The notes under the pieces were generated by a model. It saw nothing but the letters and a program-made list of their open reading frames with translations. It had not been told where the DNA came from and made no database searches. From the NCBI GenBank assembly GCA_028023455.1, contig JAQFVV010006469.1:374001-438000 (forward strand): a stretch of 64,000 nt of DNA. The letters run 5' to 3'. Of this stretch, positions 35,373 through 46,680 are shown piece by piece. Position 1 is the stretch's first letter. Each line of letters begins with the position of its first letter. This DNA is from Epiperipatus broadwayi (lineage: Eukaryota; Onychophora; Udeonychophora; Euonychophora; Peripatidae). A program made the translations under genes and the position numbers.

Positions 35373-35563
35373 CATCTATTAATATATATATATATATATA
35401 TATATTAATAACATTTAATGTCTTATGGTCTAAAATTTTTGATTCTTTTCTTTTTTTGTTAATAACTTAATGAGAGTTTTGTTGGAAATTTTTTTTTCTA
35501 ACTTGAGTTTGAGGGCCCTGAAATTTTTACTGTTTGGGGCCCCACTTAGCTTAATCTGCCTCC
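33840..35563 (+). pseudogene. hAT transposase, ZMYM1/DUF4371-type, inactivated
   Basis: The plus-strand translation gives LIGNQVRVEIIEEIKS (about 33880-33930) and WKFIPIDKHTSSYLEQKVL (34019 onward), then CRGQSFNNASNMSGKYSGLQ (about 34115-34175). After a frameshift near 34200 it gives CANHSLNLIGNFAAESC; the 'CRGQ-YD-ASNMSGKY-G-Q...CA-HSLNL' pattern is the DUF4371/hAT core found in ZMYM1-like proteins. The family aspartate after CRGQ-Y appears as asparagine (CRGQSFNNAS). The hAT dimerisation end is present at about 35120-35260: FSNASRKSLFSVLKHAKNYL, then RSTMGEVRLNNMTILYIE. Beyond it, GGGGCCCCACTTAGCTTAATC-type sequence and CTTAATCTGCCTC near 35550-35563 look like the right terminal repeat. A (TA)n tract (35335-35405) interrupts the 3' UTR. 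Frame breaks and stops are numerous. Confidence 0.82.
35335..35405. repeat. (TA)n microsatellite
   Basis: Two blocks of (TA)n, each over 20 bases, are separated by TTACATCTATTAA. They lie directly after the last hAT coding block. Confidence 0.9.
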
Positions 35564-36450
35564 ATCTAGGGCTTCATTCAATTCTAACATTCAGAATCCA
35601 AAAATAATTAATATAATCTCTCAATGTGCAAAAAAGTCCCTATATCTACTGTCTGTAAAATCACACAGATAAACCACCTCCAATTCAAAGATATCTGAAA
35701 GCATTATTCACTCCATTGTTGTATATAAAAAAATTGGTTTTCAAACCTCCACAAAATAAATTCAAGTACTAGAAAGTTCATTCACTTTTACATAATCTAC
35801 AAGACAATGATAAAACTGTGCTCAACATCACTTTGCCATAAATTCATGTGTGGGCATTTAAAACAAAATACTATGACTTTTTACTTAAAATTAACCGCAA
35901 CTAACAAATTGCCAAAATGTAAATTATCTATGAACCCATTGCCACAAAAATTCAGACAGGATCACTTTTTTCTTTCATGCCAAGACTTAATAATTTTTAG
36001 TCAATAATATACACACTTTTCAAAAATACAAAAATAAAGATTAATAGTCTATTTGATTCATTAAAAAAAGGGGTCTTTTCTGACATCAAGATCAGCATAT
36101 TTATTCTTTATGCTCTAAGATGCACAAAGTATAAATTCTTATACAACAATAACCCCAAAAGGTCAACACATTTAAAAATGAACTAGATAAAATATATGAA
36201 AGAGAAAACGACTAAAAACTTTTATTGATATCTGGTCTCAATTGCAGTTACCTTCAAACATTAACAAAGAAATCATTCAAGATTAATAAATCTAAAATGA
36301 GAAACAAAAACCAAAAAATTGTGACTTCTCACCACCATTTTAATACCACAAGTGAAATTGTGAACTTTTGATTCATTTCAAAACATTATTATTTGTAATT
36401 TTAGCAATCTAATAGTATGTATACAAAAGAAAGAATCTTTTTTACTTTGT

Positions 36451-36458
<8 letters not shown>
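35564..36458. other. Unassigned sequence after hAT
   Basis: About 900 bases. A 66-codon frame at 35807-36007 carries no known motif. I see no terminal repeats or tRNA-like sequence. Confidence 0.4.
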
Positions 36459-36520
<62 letters not shown>

Positions 36521-36565
36521 TGATGATGATGATGATAATAATAATAATAATAATAATAATAATAG
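36459..36565. repeat. (AAT)n-(GAT)n-(AAT)n compound microsatellite
   Basis: A long (AAT)n block switches to five or six GAT units and back to AAT. It lies just downstream (on the minus strand) of PLE copy D. Confidence 0.95.
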
Positions 36566-36639
36566 TTTTCTACTTCACCTTTGAGTAGTAAGTAATTTAA
36601 ACTGCGCTTTACGCAAAAAAGTGATCTTGCAAAATATTA

Positions 36640-37975
36640 AAGAGTTATATGGCTAAGCACTTTCAGAGAACTTGTCTCCATATTCATAGCCTACTTTAAT
36701 TGAAGTTCAGCAGTGCTTTATGCAAAATTTATGCAAATTTTCTTTCATAATAACCATTTTCTGGAGATTGCAAAGCACAATTCTTTTTGGTTTATTGCAC
36801 AGTTGTCATCTGCAATAAAGCATGCCTCCTTAAATCTTTCATTTCATATCATTACATTTAGTGCATAGTCCCCTTGCTGTAGTGGGTTTGAACATATGAC
36901 CTGTTGTTCTTTGGTGCTTGAAGAATATGGATTTGTATTCAGTATTATTTATAGCTCTCCTGTATAAATAATGATGTTGAGATGTTCTTGTTGTAATGTT
37001 GGCATGGGTCTCTCCATAATATGCCACTCTACATCCATTGGTTGGGCATGAAATCTTATAAACTGCTTGGGCTATTTGATCAGAAGGTATCTTGTCTTTG
37101 GTATTGTTTATCATTCTGTTTGTTAATGGTGGGGTGTGGAATCCTAGCTCAAAGGACTCAGCAAATATTTTATAATATTTTCTAGCAAGTGATGGTATGT
37201 AAGGTAGCAGTATTCTGGATTTATTGTTTCTAACTGTGTCAGTTTGTAACTTAGTTTGAAATTGCCTGATCTTTTTGTAGATAATGTTGTGTGAAAATCC
37301 AACATTTTCAAGATCTTTAATATAATTTGTGAAGTTATTTTTGCAGTCAGCTTCAAATTTACATAGTCTGTGATTTCTGTGCAGGAAAGAAGTGAATCCA
37401 GCCAATTTATGTGAGTTAGGTGAGTTCAAGTTTGGATGTATAAATCCTCGAATTTCTACTTGCTTGACTATCATGGCTTAGGTAAGTTGGTGTGGATCTC
37501 TATGAACTTGAATATCCAGATATTTAACATTGTGCTGGAGGTTTTCAGGTATGCAGTTAATTGTTAAGGAGGTTTGTGTTTGAAGCTCTATTTGAATATC
37601 CATTATTATTTGATCAGGTGCCAGTATGAATACCTTGTCGACATAGCACATATATATTAAGTTTGGTTCAATTGTGTAGTACTTAGTCAATATTTGCCTT
37701 TCAAAATGATTGAGGAAAATACTAGAGATTGAATAAAATACTAGATATTATCCCACTTATTGGGAGGCCCATTGGCCAGTCATCATTCATTCTAAACCAT
37801 TTACCATTAAATGTAGCCACAATATTTTGATCCATCCATTTCAAAAACTCCACTATGAAGTTCAGTTGTGCTTGTGGGCAATTATTATTTGTAAGTTCAG
37901 CTACAATAATGTCGATCGAGCTTTTATGGTTAATTGATCCATATAGCTCTGATACATCCAGTGATGCCATACTAC
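36640..37975 (-). pseudogene. Penelope-like element D, divergent lineage, 5'-truncated
   Basis: The minus-strand translation starts at about 37970 with MASLDVSELYGSINHK (motif A, spelled LDVSELYGSI rather than the LFTNIP of copies A-C). Then come FNGKWFRMNDDWPMGLPISG (motif B, GLPISGII) and YMCYVDKVFIL (37634-37645), where the second catalytic aspartate of YVDD is lysine, followed by VKYLDIQVH. From 37474: HKLAGFTSFLHRNHRLCKFE, then AVYKISCPTNGCRVAYYGET and TRTSQHHYLYRRA (GIY-YIG endonuclease, YYG for YIG). A shifted frame continues to KEACFIADDNCAINQKE (about 36770-36825). The 5' end stops at a trinucleotide array (37980). It is the same lineage as copy E at 41091-43665, in the opposite orientation. 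Confidence 0.87.
36651..36692 (-). ncRNA. Conserved 3' hairpin with GAAA, PLE copy D
   Basis: The minus strand reads TATGAATATGGAGA-CAAG-TTCTCTGAAAG. GAGA pairs with TCTC across a short loop and is followed by TGAAA. The equivalent place after PLE copy E carries the same layout (43625-43660). It resembles the core and stem II of a hammerhead but the CUGAUGA box is not exact. Confidence 0.35.
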
Positions 37976-38009
37976 TGCTACTGCTACTGCTACTGTTACT
38001 GCTACCACC

Positions 38010-38105
<96 letters not shown>
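37972..38105. repeat. Compound (CTA)/(CTG)/(CCA)/(ATA) microsatellite
   Basis: CTACTG units, then CCA units, a long CTA block, and an ATA block of about 20 units. It abuts the 5' end of PLE copy D. The 105-codon leucine/isoleucine frame across it is an artefact of the repeat. Confidence 0.95.
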
Positions 38106-41090
38106 CCATATAACAGGATCAGTTTATATTTTTGTTGCTCTATTACCTATTAAACAGGTGTATTATACTTAAGATAGTCATTTTGTACTTCAGTATGTGT
38201 GACATTCTTAAATAAGATAAATATATATAATTTCACCAATGCAAATATTATTTGTTTTATATAATCAATGAATGAAAGATGATATAAATATACATTTCAC
38301 AACACAATAATTTTGTGCTAGTAGAAATGTCTAATTAAATAATTGCAATCACAAGATAAATATATATTTTACTATAGAGTTGATTTGTTTCATGCATTGA
38401 AAAATAAGAATTACATGATCTAATTCAAATATGAACAAATATATTATTATATTATATAGTAAAACATACCATGCTTTCATAATACATTATTCAAAGAACT
38501 CTTTGACCATGAACATAACAATCAGCTTCTTGACTTGATGGATAACTACTAATTTAGCCTAATGAAGATGAATTTATGACAATGTAAATGGTGAAGGTTG
38601 TGAAATATAAGGCATCTATATTATTTGTATTAATTACTAGTTTTTACACACCATGAATTTTGGGTCTCATATATCTATAACATATAGAGTATTAAATATT
38701 TAGATGTATCGTTAAATAATTTTTCTTCCTAAACAATATCACATTCACTTCAGATTGGTACAATATATATATAGTGCCCTTTTCTATAGGTCAGAATTAG
38801 TACATCATAGCCATTTATTATAAAAATTTTAAATTTAGGAGCTGTTCTCTTTGTGTAATAATTATATTGTATTGATAATATTTTAAAAGTACAATTTAAA
38901 GCTAAATAAAAATATGTACTGCCTAAAATTATGATATATAACCTTAAAACAGTTAAATAAAGTTAAAAAATATTAATTATGTATGGTTGGAAAAGCTGGC
39001 CATAATAAAGAATGCAGCAATAAATGTTTAAAATATGTTTTAAAAGTTGAAATTTTAATAGTTAAAACTTGTAATTAAATAAATGCTATATTTTAAAGTA
39101 TAAATTATATTTAATAAGTATATTTAATATTATAATTTTAAAAGTAAGCTTTGTGGTAGGAAAAGTTATATTTAATTCTATGTTTTCAAAATTATTATTC
39201 CAAATTTTATATTATTATATTATTTATTTAATGTAATAATTGTTGCAATTAACATTTAACATTTTTCAGGCAGAAATTTGATACAATCTGTCTCAGTTGT
39301 AAGTCATGTGACCTGTATAATACAGTTATGCACACATGCTTGCTAGTATTTGTGTTAACAAAGTTCAAAATATTTTAAAAATTACACTATAGAATTGAAT
39401 ATATTTATTTACCTATCACAAGAAAAACTATTGAAATTAATCATTATAAAATGTTTTAAATAGTTTTAATAACGAATGTAGTAAATAAAAATTAAATATT
39501 TTGTTTTAAAATAAAATAGAAAAATTAAATATAAAAGGTGGAATAAATTTATTAAATATTGTTTTTAAAAGTCATTTCAAAATGTTTAATTAATTTTAAT
39601 AAAGTACAGAAATTGATTTAAGATTAATATTTTAAGTAATATTTTTAAATAAGGGTGATTCATATTTTATTTTTTAAATTTAATTGTATGATACTGTAGT
39701 AATATGCAAATTATGTATCTGATGAAAAGCAAAAATCCACCAATAAAATGATGAATTTTGTAGGGTATAAATACTGCTGCACGATTATGTCAGTGTCAGT
39801 GCTAGTAATTTCTAAAATTATACTTCTTTTAAAATTTTTATTTTTAGTCAATTTTAGTGCTCTCATATAATTTATTTGCAAACTGATAGGATATTAAATT
39901 GTAAGTATTTGCAAAGAAAGCGTAATATAAATAAATTATAATAAGTTTTTATTAAAAAGATGCAGTTCTAACTTAAAGTTCCCTTTACCAGGATTTTCAT
40001 CAAAACTTGATACGACTTTACAGTAAAAATATGGAAATGCCAACAAATAATACGTGTTTAATTAAGAAAATTTTAAAAGTAAGAATGATAATTATTAATG
40101 AAATATTAATGGTCTTAACGAAGATAACTATTTTAATAAATAAAGAATTATATTGGACATTATACAGAAAACTTTACGGAAAAGCTACTTGTAAATTAAA
40201 AGTAACAACACATTATTTATTTTTATTAGCGAGATAGTCGTATTCAAAACATAAATAATAAGACAAACTTATAATAAAGTTTATGGGAAATAAAGCTATG
40301 AAGATAAATGTTTTATTCTTTTGAATGAAAACATTGTGAACAATTAAAGAAAAACTGTTAGAAATGATATCTAAATGAATATTTAAAATGCGTATGTAAT
40401 AAAACCAGAACTATATAAGGTTATATGCAATTGCAAGAATTTATTTTAAAAAAACCGATAATTTGTATCATAATGGATGATAACTATAATTGGATAATAA
40501 ATAAATTATCCTGACATATAAACCTGAAATATGAGGAATTATAAATAAGTAATTACTGAATGTATGGAAACAATATTTTAAAATTGCGGAAAGAGTCATA
40601 TCTGGATTGTCTGTAGTCAAGTTGACAGGATAAGATGCATCACCAAGCCGATAAAGGATCCTATAGAAGAAGCTTCGAAAATATTATTTTTCAACATTAT
40701 AATTTTATTATTATTTTAATAATCATTGTTCTGGATAATAGAAACTATAAACTGTTATTCTATAAACTTTTCCAGAACAGATCAATGATTATTTTTATTA
40801 ATTTTCCAAGATTTTTTTAGACATCATAATTTTTTTTTTTATCATACATTTTTTAAACTTCGTTCATTACACAGGAAGAAGTTTACAGTGCATGTGCCAA
40901 GTTTAGGGGAAGTTTTGTCGTCAAGCACTGGAACAAGAGGACTTACTTAGCAATGGTTGGGGGTTTTGATTGCTCTTTAGGAGAAAATTTAAAAAAAAAA
41001 AACTCTCCAGGAAAATAATAAACATTTTGAATTCTGTAAAAAACTTTCATCAATATCGAAGAGATATGTAATTATGTCTTGATTTATTTA
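38106..41090. other. Very AT-rich, non-coding
   Basis: About 3 kb with no protein similarity. The 76-codon frame at 40007-40237 is AT-rich chance coding. One promoter-like pairing (TATA plus initiator) lies at 39766-39800; see that entry. Confidence 0.5.
39766..39800 (+). promoter_or_regulatory. Candidate TATA-initiator promoter
   Basis: TATAAATA at 39766-39773 is followed at 26 and 32 bases by TCAGT words (39790-39794 and 39796-39800), the spacing of an arthropod/metazoan TATA-Inr core promoter. It lies about 1.5 kb upstream of PLE copy E on the same strand. No conserved gene follows directly, so use is unproven. Confidence 0.3.
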
Positions 41091-41250
41091 ATAATTTTAG
41101 TTTTTAAGTGTAATATTATTTAATTAATAGTATAGGAACATGAATATTAATTTAGTACTAGTGATAGTTAACGGATTTAAATTTTACATTAATATCTTTA
41201 CTACACATTTATTAATTTTAGTTTTTAAGTGTAATATTATTGACTTTATT

Positions 41251-43548
41251 ATGGAACAGATAATACAGTATAGAATGATTTTGAAATCAACGCTAGATGT
41301 TTGCAGATACAAACAGAGGCTGAATTTCTTGGTAAGGTGTAGAAACTTTAAAGTCTTTCCAAACTTTTGTCGCATAAAACTCAGTCAGTCGATTCATAAT
41401 ATTCAGGTGATAAGAAGACAAGTTCAAGTGCTTATTTTAATTTTAAATGAAGTTATTGCTGAATGTAGGAAAGAACTAGCTGGAGCATATAGTTGTTTGA
41501 ATGTTGTTAGCCGGAACATAGCACCTGTCAGAGATATTGCTGAAAAGAGTGATCATCTTAAAGCTAAATTAGAATTGAAATTTAATAAAAAGTTCAATTT
41601 TTGGCATTGAAACAAGATGTTAGACTGCAGCCTGTATGTCAAGAGAATTTTGTGAATCTTTCAACCTCACAGATTCCAGATGGAGTAAAAACAGTTTTAA
41701 ATAAAGGACCTAGATTTATTAGAGAAGGCTGGAAGTACCCTAAAATGGAATTTATTTCCATGCTGAAGCTGGATTTGATAGGAATCATCATAAAGATGCT
41801 TATATAGCCAAAATTGCAAGAAGTTTGCATTTGAGAATGATTCAGCCAAATAAAGATCAATGGAAAGATAGGATTACTACAGTGCAAAAATATATGTGCC
41901 AACAGAATATCACATTGATGAAAGAAGATAAATGCAATAGTTTTGTTGTAATGGACACTGCAGATTATAGGAACAAAGTTCATCAGCAGATTGACAAGTT
42001 GAAATTCCAAAAAGTACCAGAGATTAACTTCAAACTGAACAAAGATAAATTTGTATTGTTCGTGCTCAGGCCACATACATTCAAAGCATTCACCAAGGCA
42101 GAATATTTGCAAATGTATCCTTCAGCCACTACTCCCCCCAAGAATATTTGCAAATGCCAAAATCCATAAAGAAGATGTACCATTAAGATTGATGATCGAC
42201 TTTGGTGGATTTCACTACTACAAAGCGGCCAAGATCATAAATCAATAGATCACTCAAATGACTGGATATGGAGAGTACGCTATCAAATCATCATTTGATT
42301 TTGTGAATAAATTGAGAGACGTACATCCAGATCAACATACAGGAATGACTGCACTTGATGTAGCAGAGCTTTATGGATCCATAGACAGGCCAAAATCGAT
42401 CATTGTAGTCAGAGAAGCTCTAGTCAATTATGGAATGGATCTAGAACGTGCCAAGTTTGTTGTGGCTGTACTAGAATGGATGAACCATAATATTTACAAA
42501 GTGTTCAATAATGAATGGTTTCATATGCTCAGTGGATGGCTGATAGATCTCCCAATGAGTGGGATTATCATCAGTCTGATGATGAATGCCTACGAAAGGA
42601 TTGTTTTGCCTAGATACATGAATAATGGATTGGTTATGTATGCCAGATATGTATATGATATTTTTATTGCTGCTCTGGAGGAAACAATGGATGATATTAA
42701 GAATTATCTCGCTATGGCATCAGGCCTTACTATAAATGTTAGTCATACAGAAGCACCAAACAGCATCAAATATTTAGATCTGCAATTAATGATTGAAGCA
42801 TACCATTTTTACTATAAAATGAACATTAAGCCCATTCATATTAGAGGCCATATACATCATTCATCAAATACACCTGAGATTCATAAATTTGCTGGCCTCA
42901 AATCATTTTTGTATAGAAACGACTGTCTGTGTAGTTTTGAAAATGACAAGAGAAACAACATTGAAAAATACAGAAATGATCTTATTAAGGCCCAATATAA
43001 CCCTCGAATTATTGATAAGATAATTTTGAAATTCAAAGGAAGGCATAATCGGATTAGACAGCAAGATAAACCTAGGATTTTATTACCATCGTAATATTCA
43101 CGATAAAATGCGTAAGATCTTCCGTTCGGAGTTTTGTGTATGTTTTAGATTGCCCCCTAACTTGAATAGATGTTTAAATAATACTAAATATTTCATTCCT
43201 CCGATTCATGCACAACAGGCAGTCTACAAAATTGCATGCAGAGAACACAATTGTCAGGCTGCATATTATGGAGAAACGAAAGCATCCATTCAGGTTAGAT
43301 TGTCCCAGCATATATATTCATATAATAGAGCTATGGCTGATTCATCCCAACCATCAATTTTTGTATAGCATGCAATTGCTGTGGGTCATGCATGCAAGCC
43401 GGATGAACCTAAAATTATGTGTAGGGAGAGAAGTGATCTGAGAAGGAAAGTTAAGGAGGCATTTTTTATCATTTCGGACGAGCACGCATTGAATAAGAGA
43501 GAATATTTTTACGCTTTATCAAAGAAGTGGCATACTGAGGCACTTTAA
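41251..43548 (+). pseudogene. Penelope-like element E protein (RT + GIY-YIG)
   Basis: The frame opens at the ATG at 41251 (MEQIIQYRMILKSTLD) and shows, with about five frame changes, the following order. LNKGPRF (about 41695) and LMKEDKCNSFVVMDTADYRN (about 41918-41975) are PLE N-terminal blocks. FANAKIHKEDVPLRLMID (about 42150-42200) matches the 'LPKIHK--PLR' block. Motif A TALDVAELYGSIDRPK is at about 42350-42395. Motif B GWLIDLPMSGIIISLM is at about 42540-42580. YARYVYDIFIA (box at 42648-42659) replaces the first aspartate of YVDD by tyrosine. NSIKYLDLQLM and HKFAGLKSFLYRNDCLCSFE follow. The endonuclease is AVYKIACREHNCQAAYYGET, then IQVRLSQHIYSYNRA (about 43215-43335). After an in-frame TAG at 43366 the tail reads KEAFFIISDEHALNKREYFY and stops at 43546-43548. 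It is the best-preserved element in the window, yet inactive. Confidence 0.9.
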
Positions 43549-43624
43549 CCCTTATTTGCATATTAGCCTATATTAGTTGTACATTTGCATATTAGTATAC
43601 TGTTTGAAAATTATTAAAATTTGT

Positions 43625-43660
43625 ATTGTCCTTGATAATGAAGGGTAAGCCTTTGAAAAC
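43625..43660 (+). ncRNA. Conserved 3' hairpin with GAAA, PLE copy E
   Basis: CTTGATAATGAAGG-GTAAG-CCTTTGAAAAC: AAGG pairs exactly with CCTT around a five-base loop, followed by TGAAAA. It lies about 80 bases after the stop codon. Copy D has the same layout at 36651-36692. It resembles a hammerhead stem II with an altered core. Confidence 0.38.
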
Positions 43661-43665
43661 ATTCA

Positions 43666-45327
43666 GATAATTTATAATTTGTTGATATTTATCTATATAT
43701 CATATTTTGTTGTTTGAGTTATATTTTGGAATTAATGTGTGTATTTATTTTAACGGATTTAAATTTTACAGTAAATAGTTTGATAATTTAAATAAGTTAA
43801 TATTTCTAAGTGTGGAAGTATGGATGTATATTATGCTATGCAATGTTTATTTAATGGATGGACACAAAGACATCACAAGTGGTTAACAAGTTGATATGAC
43901 TTAGGTAATAGTTGTGGATATTGATATTTTATGATGTATTTTTTTTTTCTTTTGCAGATTTTCAATGAATTATATAATATTAAAGTATAAATGTTAGGTT
44001 GTATGTGAATGCACTTATACAACACATTTAAATTATAAGATTAGAATTTATTTATTCAGGGAATATGCATACTTTAATTTCATATTATTAATAATGCAAT
44101 ATAATGATGAATAATTATATGATTATTTTACAAAGAACTTTAATATTTTTGAGATATTTAAAGTATAAAGAATGATTATTTTGTATGTTGTTCAAGAATA
44201 TTGAATAGGAAAGTAAAGTAAACTTTTTTTGTAGATTAGTGAGATCGTTCTAATTATGATTGAATTTTGTTTATTATTTTGATCATGTGGTTAGTCTTAT
44301 TTGTCAGTGTAGATATGATAAATCTATAGGGAAATTCTCATAAGATAATGACTTGGTAGTAATCTGGAGAACATGAAACCAATGAGATGATATTAATGTA
44401 GGACTTATTATGGGAATAAGAATAACATTTTTATAATCTTATTAAGTATATGAGTACAGTTAACAAAGCCCTGTAGCTGGTATATTTTATTTGTGGGCAG
44501 TGTCTATTTTATTTGAGTACTGATGTTTCAATAAAGCTGAAGTAATAGCTTTGACATCATTGTTGGTAGTGGAGGCCATTAGACAAATGGGCCATGCCTC
44601 TATTTTATAGATACACTGTGCCATGGTATTTTGTCGAATATGTACTATTGAATAGGATTCTAGTTTTCTTCCCTATGCCTACACATCTATTCGCTATCAT
44701 GATTTTCCAAAACAATTACATTGAACAGTATTGTATTTTGAAAAGAAATAATAAATAATTTAGAATTTTAAGATCTGTTATTGAATGAATAAGTTAGGTT
44801 CATTTACTTATAAGGAGGAATAGAATTAATGCAAAATGGAATTAAGAATCCAATTGAACTAGATAGTAAAGAATCGTAGAATATGTTCTATATTTAATTT
44901 GGAAATAAAATATATTTCATGAATAAAATAAATAAAGCAAAGTTGCTCTGAAATATTAAATAACTTTAAATATTTTATTTTATTTAATAAGTATTGCATA
45001 TTTTTCAAGATAGATAATTTAGTAACATAAAACAGAACAAGTAAGCATAGGTACAATTTTTTATTTATTTAAATAATAAGGATACATCAATAATTGCAAC
45101 TATTCCGTATTAAAGTAATATTAAATGGGAGATATTAGGTATAATAATCATAATATGGTTAACAATGATGTCCATGTATTGTATTAATAAATCAACAGTA
45201 GATATTTTGTGTATGATATTCATAACATTGCAAAATGAGAAATTATTTAGTAAAAAGATCCATATTCAATATTGTTATTTTTGTGTTCTCCATTCTATGC
45301 TTCAATGTATGTTTTAAGGAGGCATAT
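43666..45327. other. AT-rich intergenic sequence
   Basis: About 1.65 kb. No coding similarity. The 65-codon frame at 44859-45056 (minus) is AT-rich chance coding. The 21-base word shared with the PLE 5' region lies at 43750-43770. Confidence 0.5.
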
Positions 45328-45642
45328 TGTAATAATATTTAAAGAGATAACATTTTAGAATAAATATAAAGAGATATAATTTTATGGTAAAATTTGATAA
45401 CAAAGAGATATAAAAAATTGTATTATATATTTTTTTCTTCTTAAGTCAGAGAGAAGACTTAAATTGATTCTTTATTGTATTAGTAGTTACAATGAATAAG
45501 AGATGTATAACAGTGCAAATTTATTATACTAAGTGTAAATAGTGTAAATAGATTGTTGTTTATTTTATCTGTTATAATAAAAACTTTGTTAAATTTGTTT
45601 TTTCAAAATTTGTGTGTTCAGATTGTTTTATTTCCCATTACA
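45328..45642 (+). repeat. Candidate solo LTR, about 315 bp
   Basis: It starts TGTAATAATATT and ends CCCATTACA, so the termini are the inverted pair TGTAAT/ATTACA. A purine-rich TTTTAAGGAGGCATAT directly precedes it, as a polypurine tract would. Inside are tandem AAAGAGATATAA words and ATAATAAAAACTTTG, a possible polyadenylation region. The flanking bases (CATAT and ATGCA) do not form a clean target duplication, so a 3' LTR of a deleted element is as likely as a solo LTR. Confidence 0.35.
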
Positions 45643-45917
45643 ATGCATAATAAACACAGAATATTTGAATCAAACATAACATTTGCACAGAAATAAATAA
45701 AGTATTTATTTTAAGAATTCTAATATTTTTTCTTGGAATTTATTTATTTAAGAAATCACATTTTACATTATTTTATGGTCATAAATTGATTATTATAATA
45801 GTACATCGAATTATAAATGCTATCCGTAGCCACACATAGATTTTTCAGATTATAAGATGTTACCACATATTTATTACGTTATTATATGAAAGATAAAAGA
45901 TTATATTGTATTATTTC

Positions 45918-45918
45918 C

Positions 45919-46010
<92 letters not shown>
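45918..46010. repeat. (ATT)n-(ATG)n compound microsatellite
   Basis: About 60 bases of ATT units switch to about 10 GAT/ATG units. Confidence 0.95.
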
Positions 46011-46068
46011 GCGAATAAAAAATATAGAGGATGAAAAGTTATGTAGAAATTAGATCATACAATGAAGA

Positions 46069-46069
46069 A

Positions 46070-46166
<97 letters not shown>

Positions 46167-46168
46167 TA
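46069..46168. repeat. (ATT)n microsatellite, about 100 bases
   Basis: An almost pure ATT array of over 30 units, only 58 bases from the previous one. The polytyrosine frame across it is an artefact. Confidence 0.95.
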
Positions 46169-46680
46169 GGTGTGGTAAAGTATGACATTAAATCCCTCAT
46201 CATGCTTTATTACAGTGATTTTGATTAACTTAAAGTAGTTTTATGAACCTGAGATTTTTATTAGCTAAGTTATTGTAGATAAAAGATTAAGATTTAATTA
46301 TTAGTTTAATCTTAACGATTAGTTATTATTAAAGTCGTAAGAATGCTATGAATTTATTATTTGAGATAGTAATAGGGGAATAGTGTTCTTATGCCATTGA
46401 GGTAATACCCTGTGGGATATTGGCTCAATGTAATCTTTCTTATCACTTGTATCTCACTTTCAAGTCTCATGATTTAATAAATATTTATTTTATAAACTGA
46501 ACCTTATTATTATTATTGTATTAATTTGAGCTAGTGGAATATTTAATATTAATGCAGAATATTTTATTTATCAATTATTGGCTTTTAACCGAACGTAAAC
46601 GTTAACTGAGCTAGACCCATTTAATATAATATTATATTGCCCAGAAGTTAGATCACGTGTATAGGTCAGAATTTATATAT
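46169..46680. other. Unassigned sequence
   Basis: About 510 bases. It contains AATAAATATTTATTTTATAA near 46478 and a slightly GC-richer stretch near 46585-46620, neither assigned. Confidence 0.45.

Larger units (their letters stand above)
41091..43665 (+). mobile_element. Penelope-like element E, nearly full length
   Basis: This unit holds the complete domain order of a PLE (N-terminal region, RT, GIY-YIG) with 5' and 3' sequences. Upstream, a word of about 28 bases (TTTTAGTTTTTAAGTGTAAT...) is repeated at 41095 and 41215. A 21-base word beginning TTAACGGATTTAAATTTTAC occurs at 41168 and again downstream of the element at 43750, which may be a remnant of the terminal repeats (pLTR) of PLEs. 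The exact ends are not resolved. Confidence 0.7.

Noticed and set aside
36459-36565. CRISPR-like array
   Set aside because: The repeats are uninterrupted trinucleotides without spacers, and the context is a eukaryotic genome.
37855-38172. Leucine/isoleucine-rich 105-codon frame
   Set aside because: It is the translation of (CTA)n and (ATA)n on the strand opposite the PLE.
41639-42112. 157-codon minus-strand frame
   Set aside because: It is the shadow of the plus-strand PLE copy E coding region.
46031-46228. Polytyrosine open frame
   Set aside because: It is the translation of an (ATT)n array.
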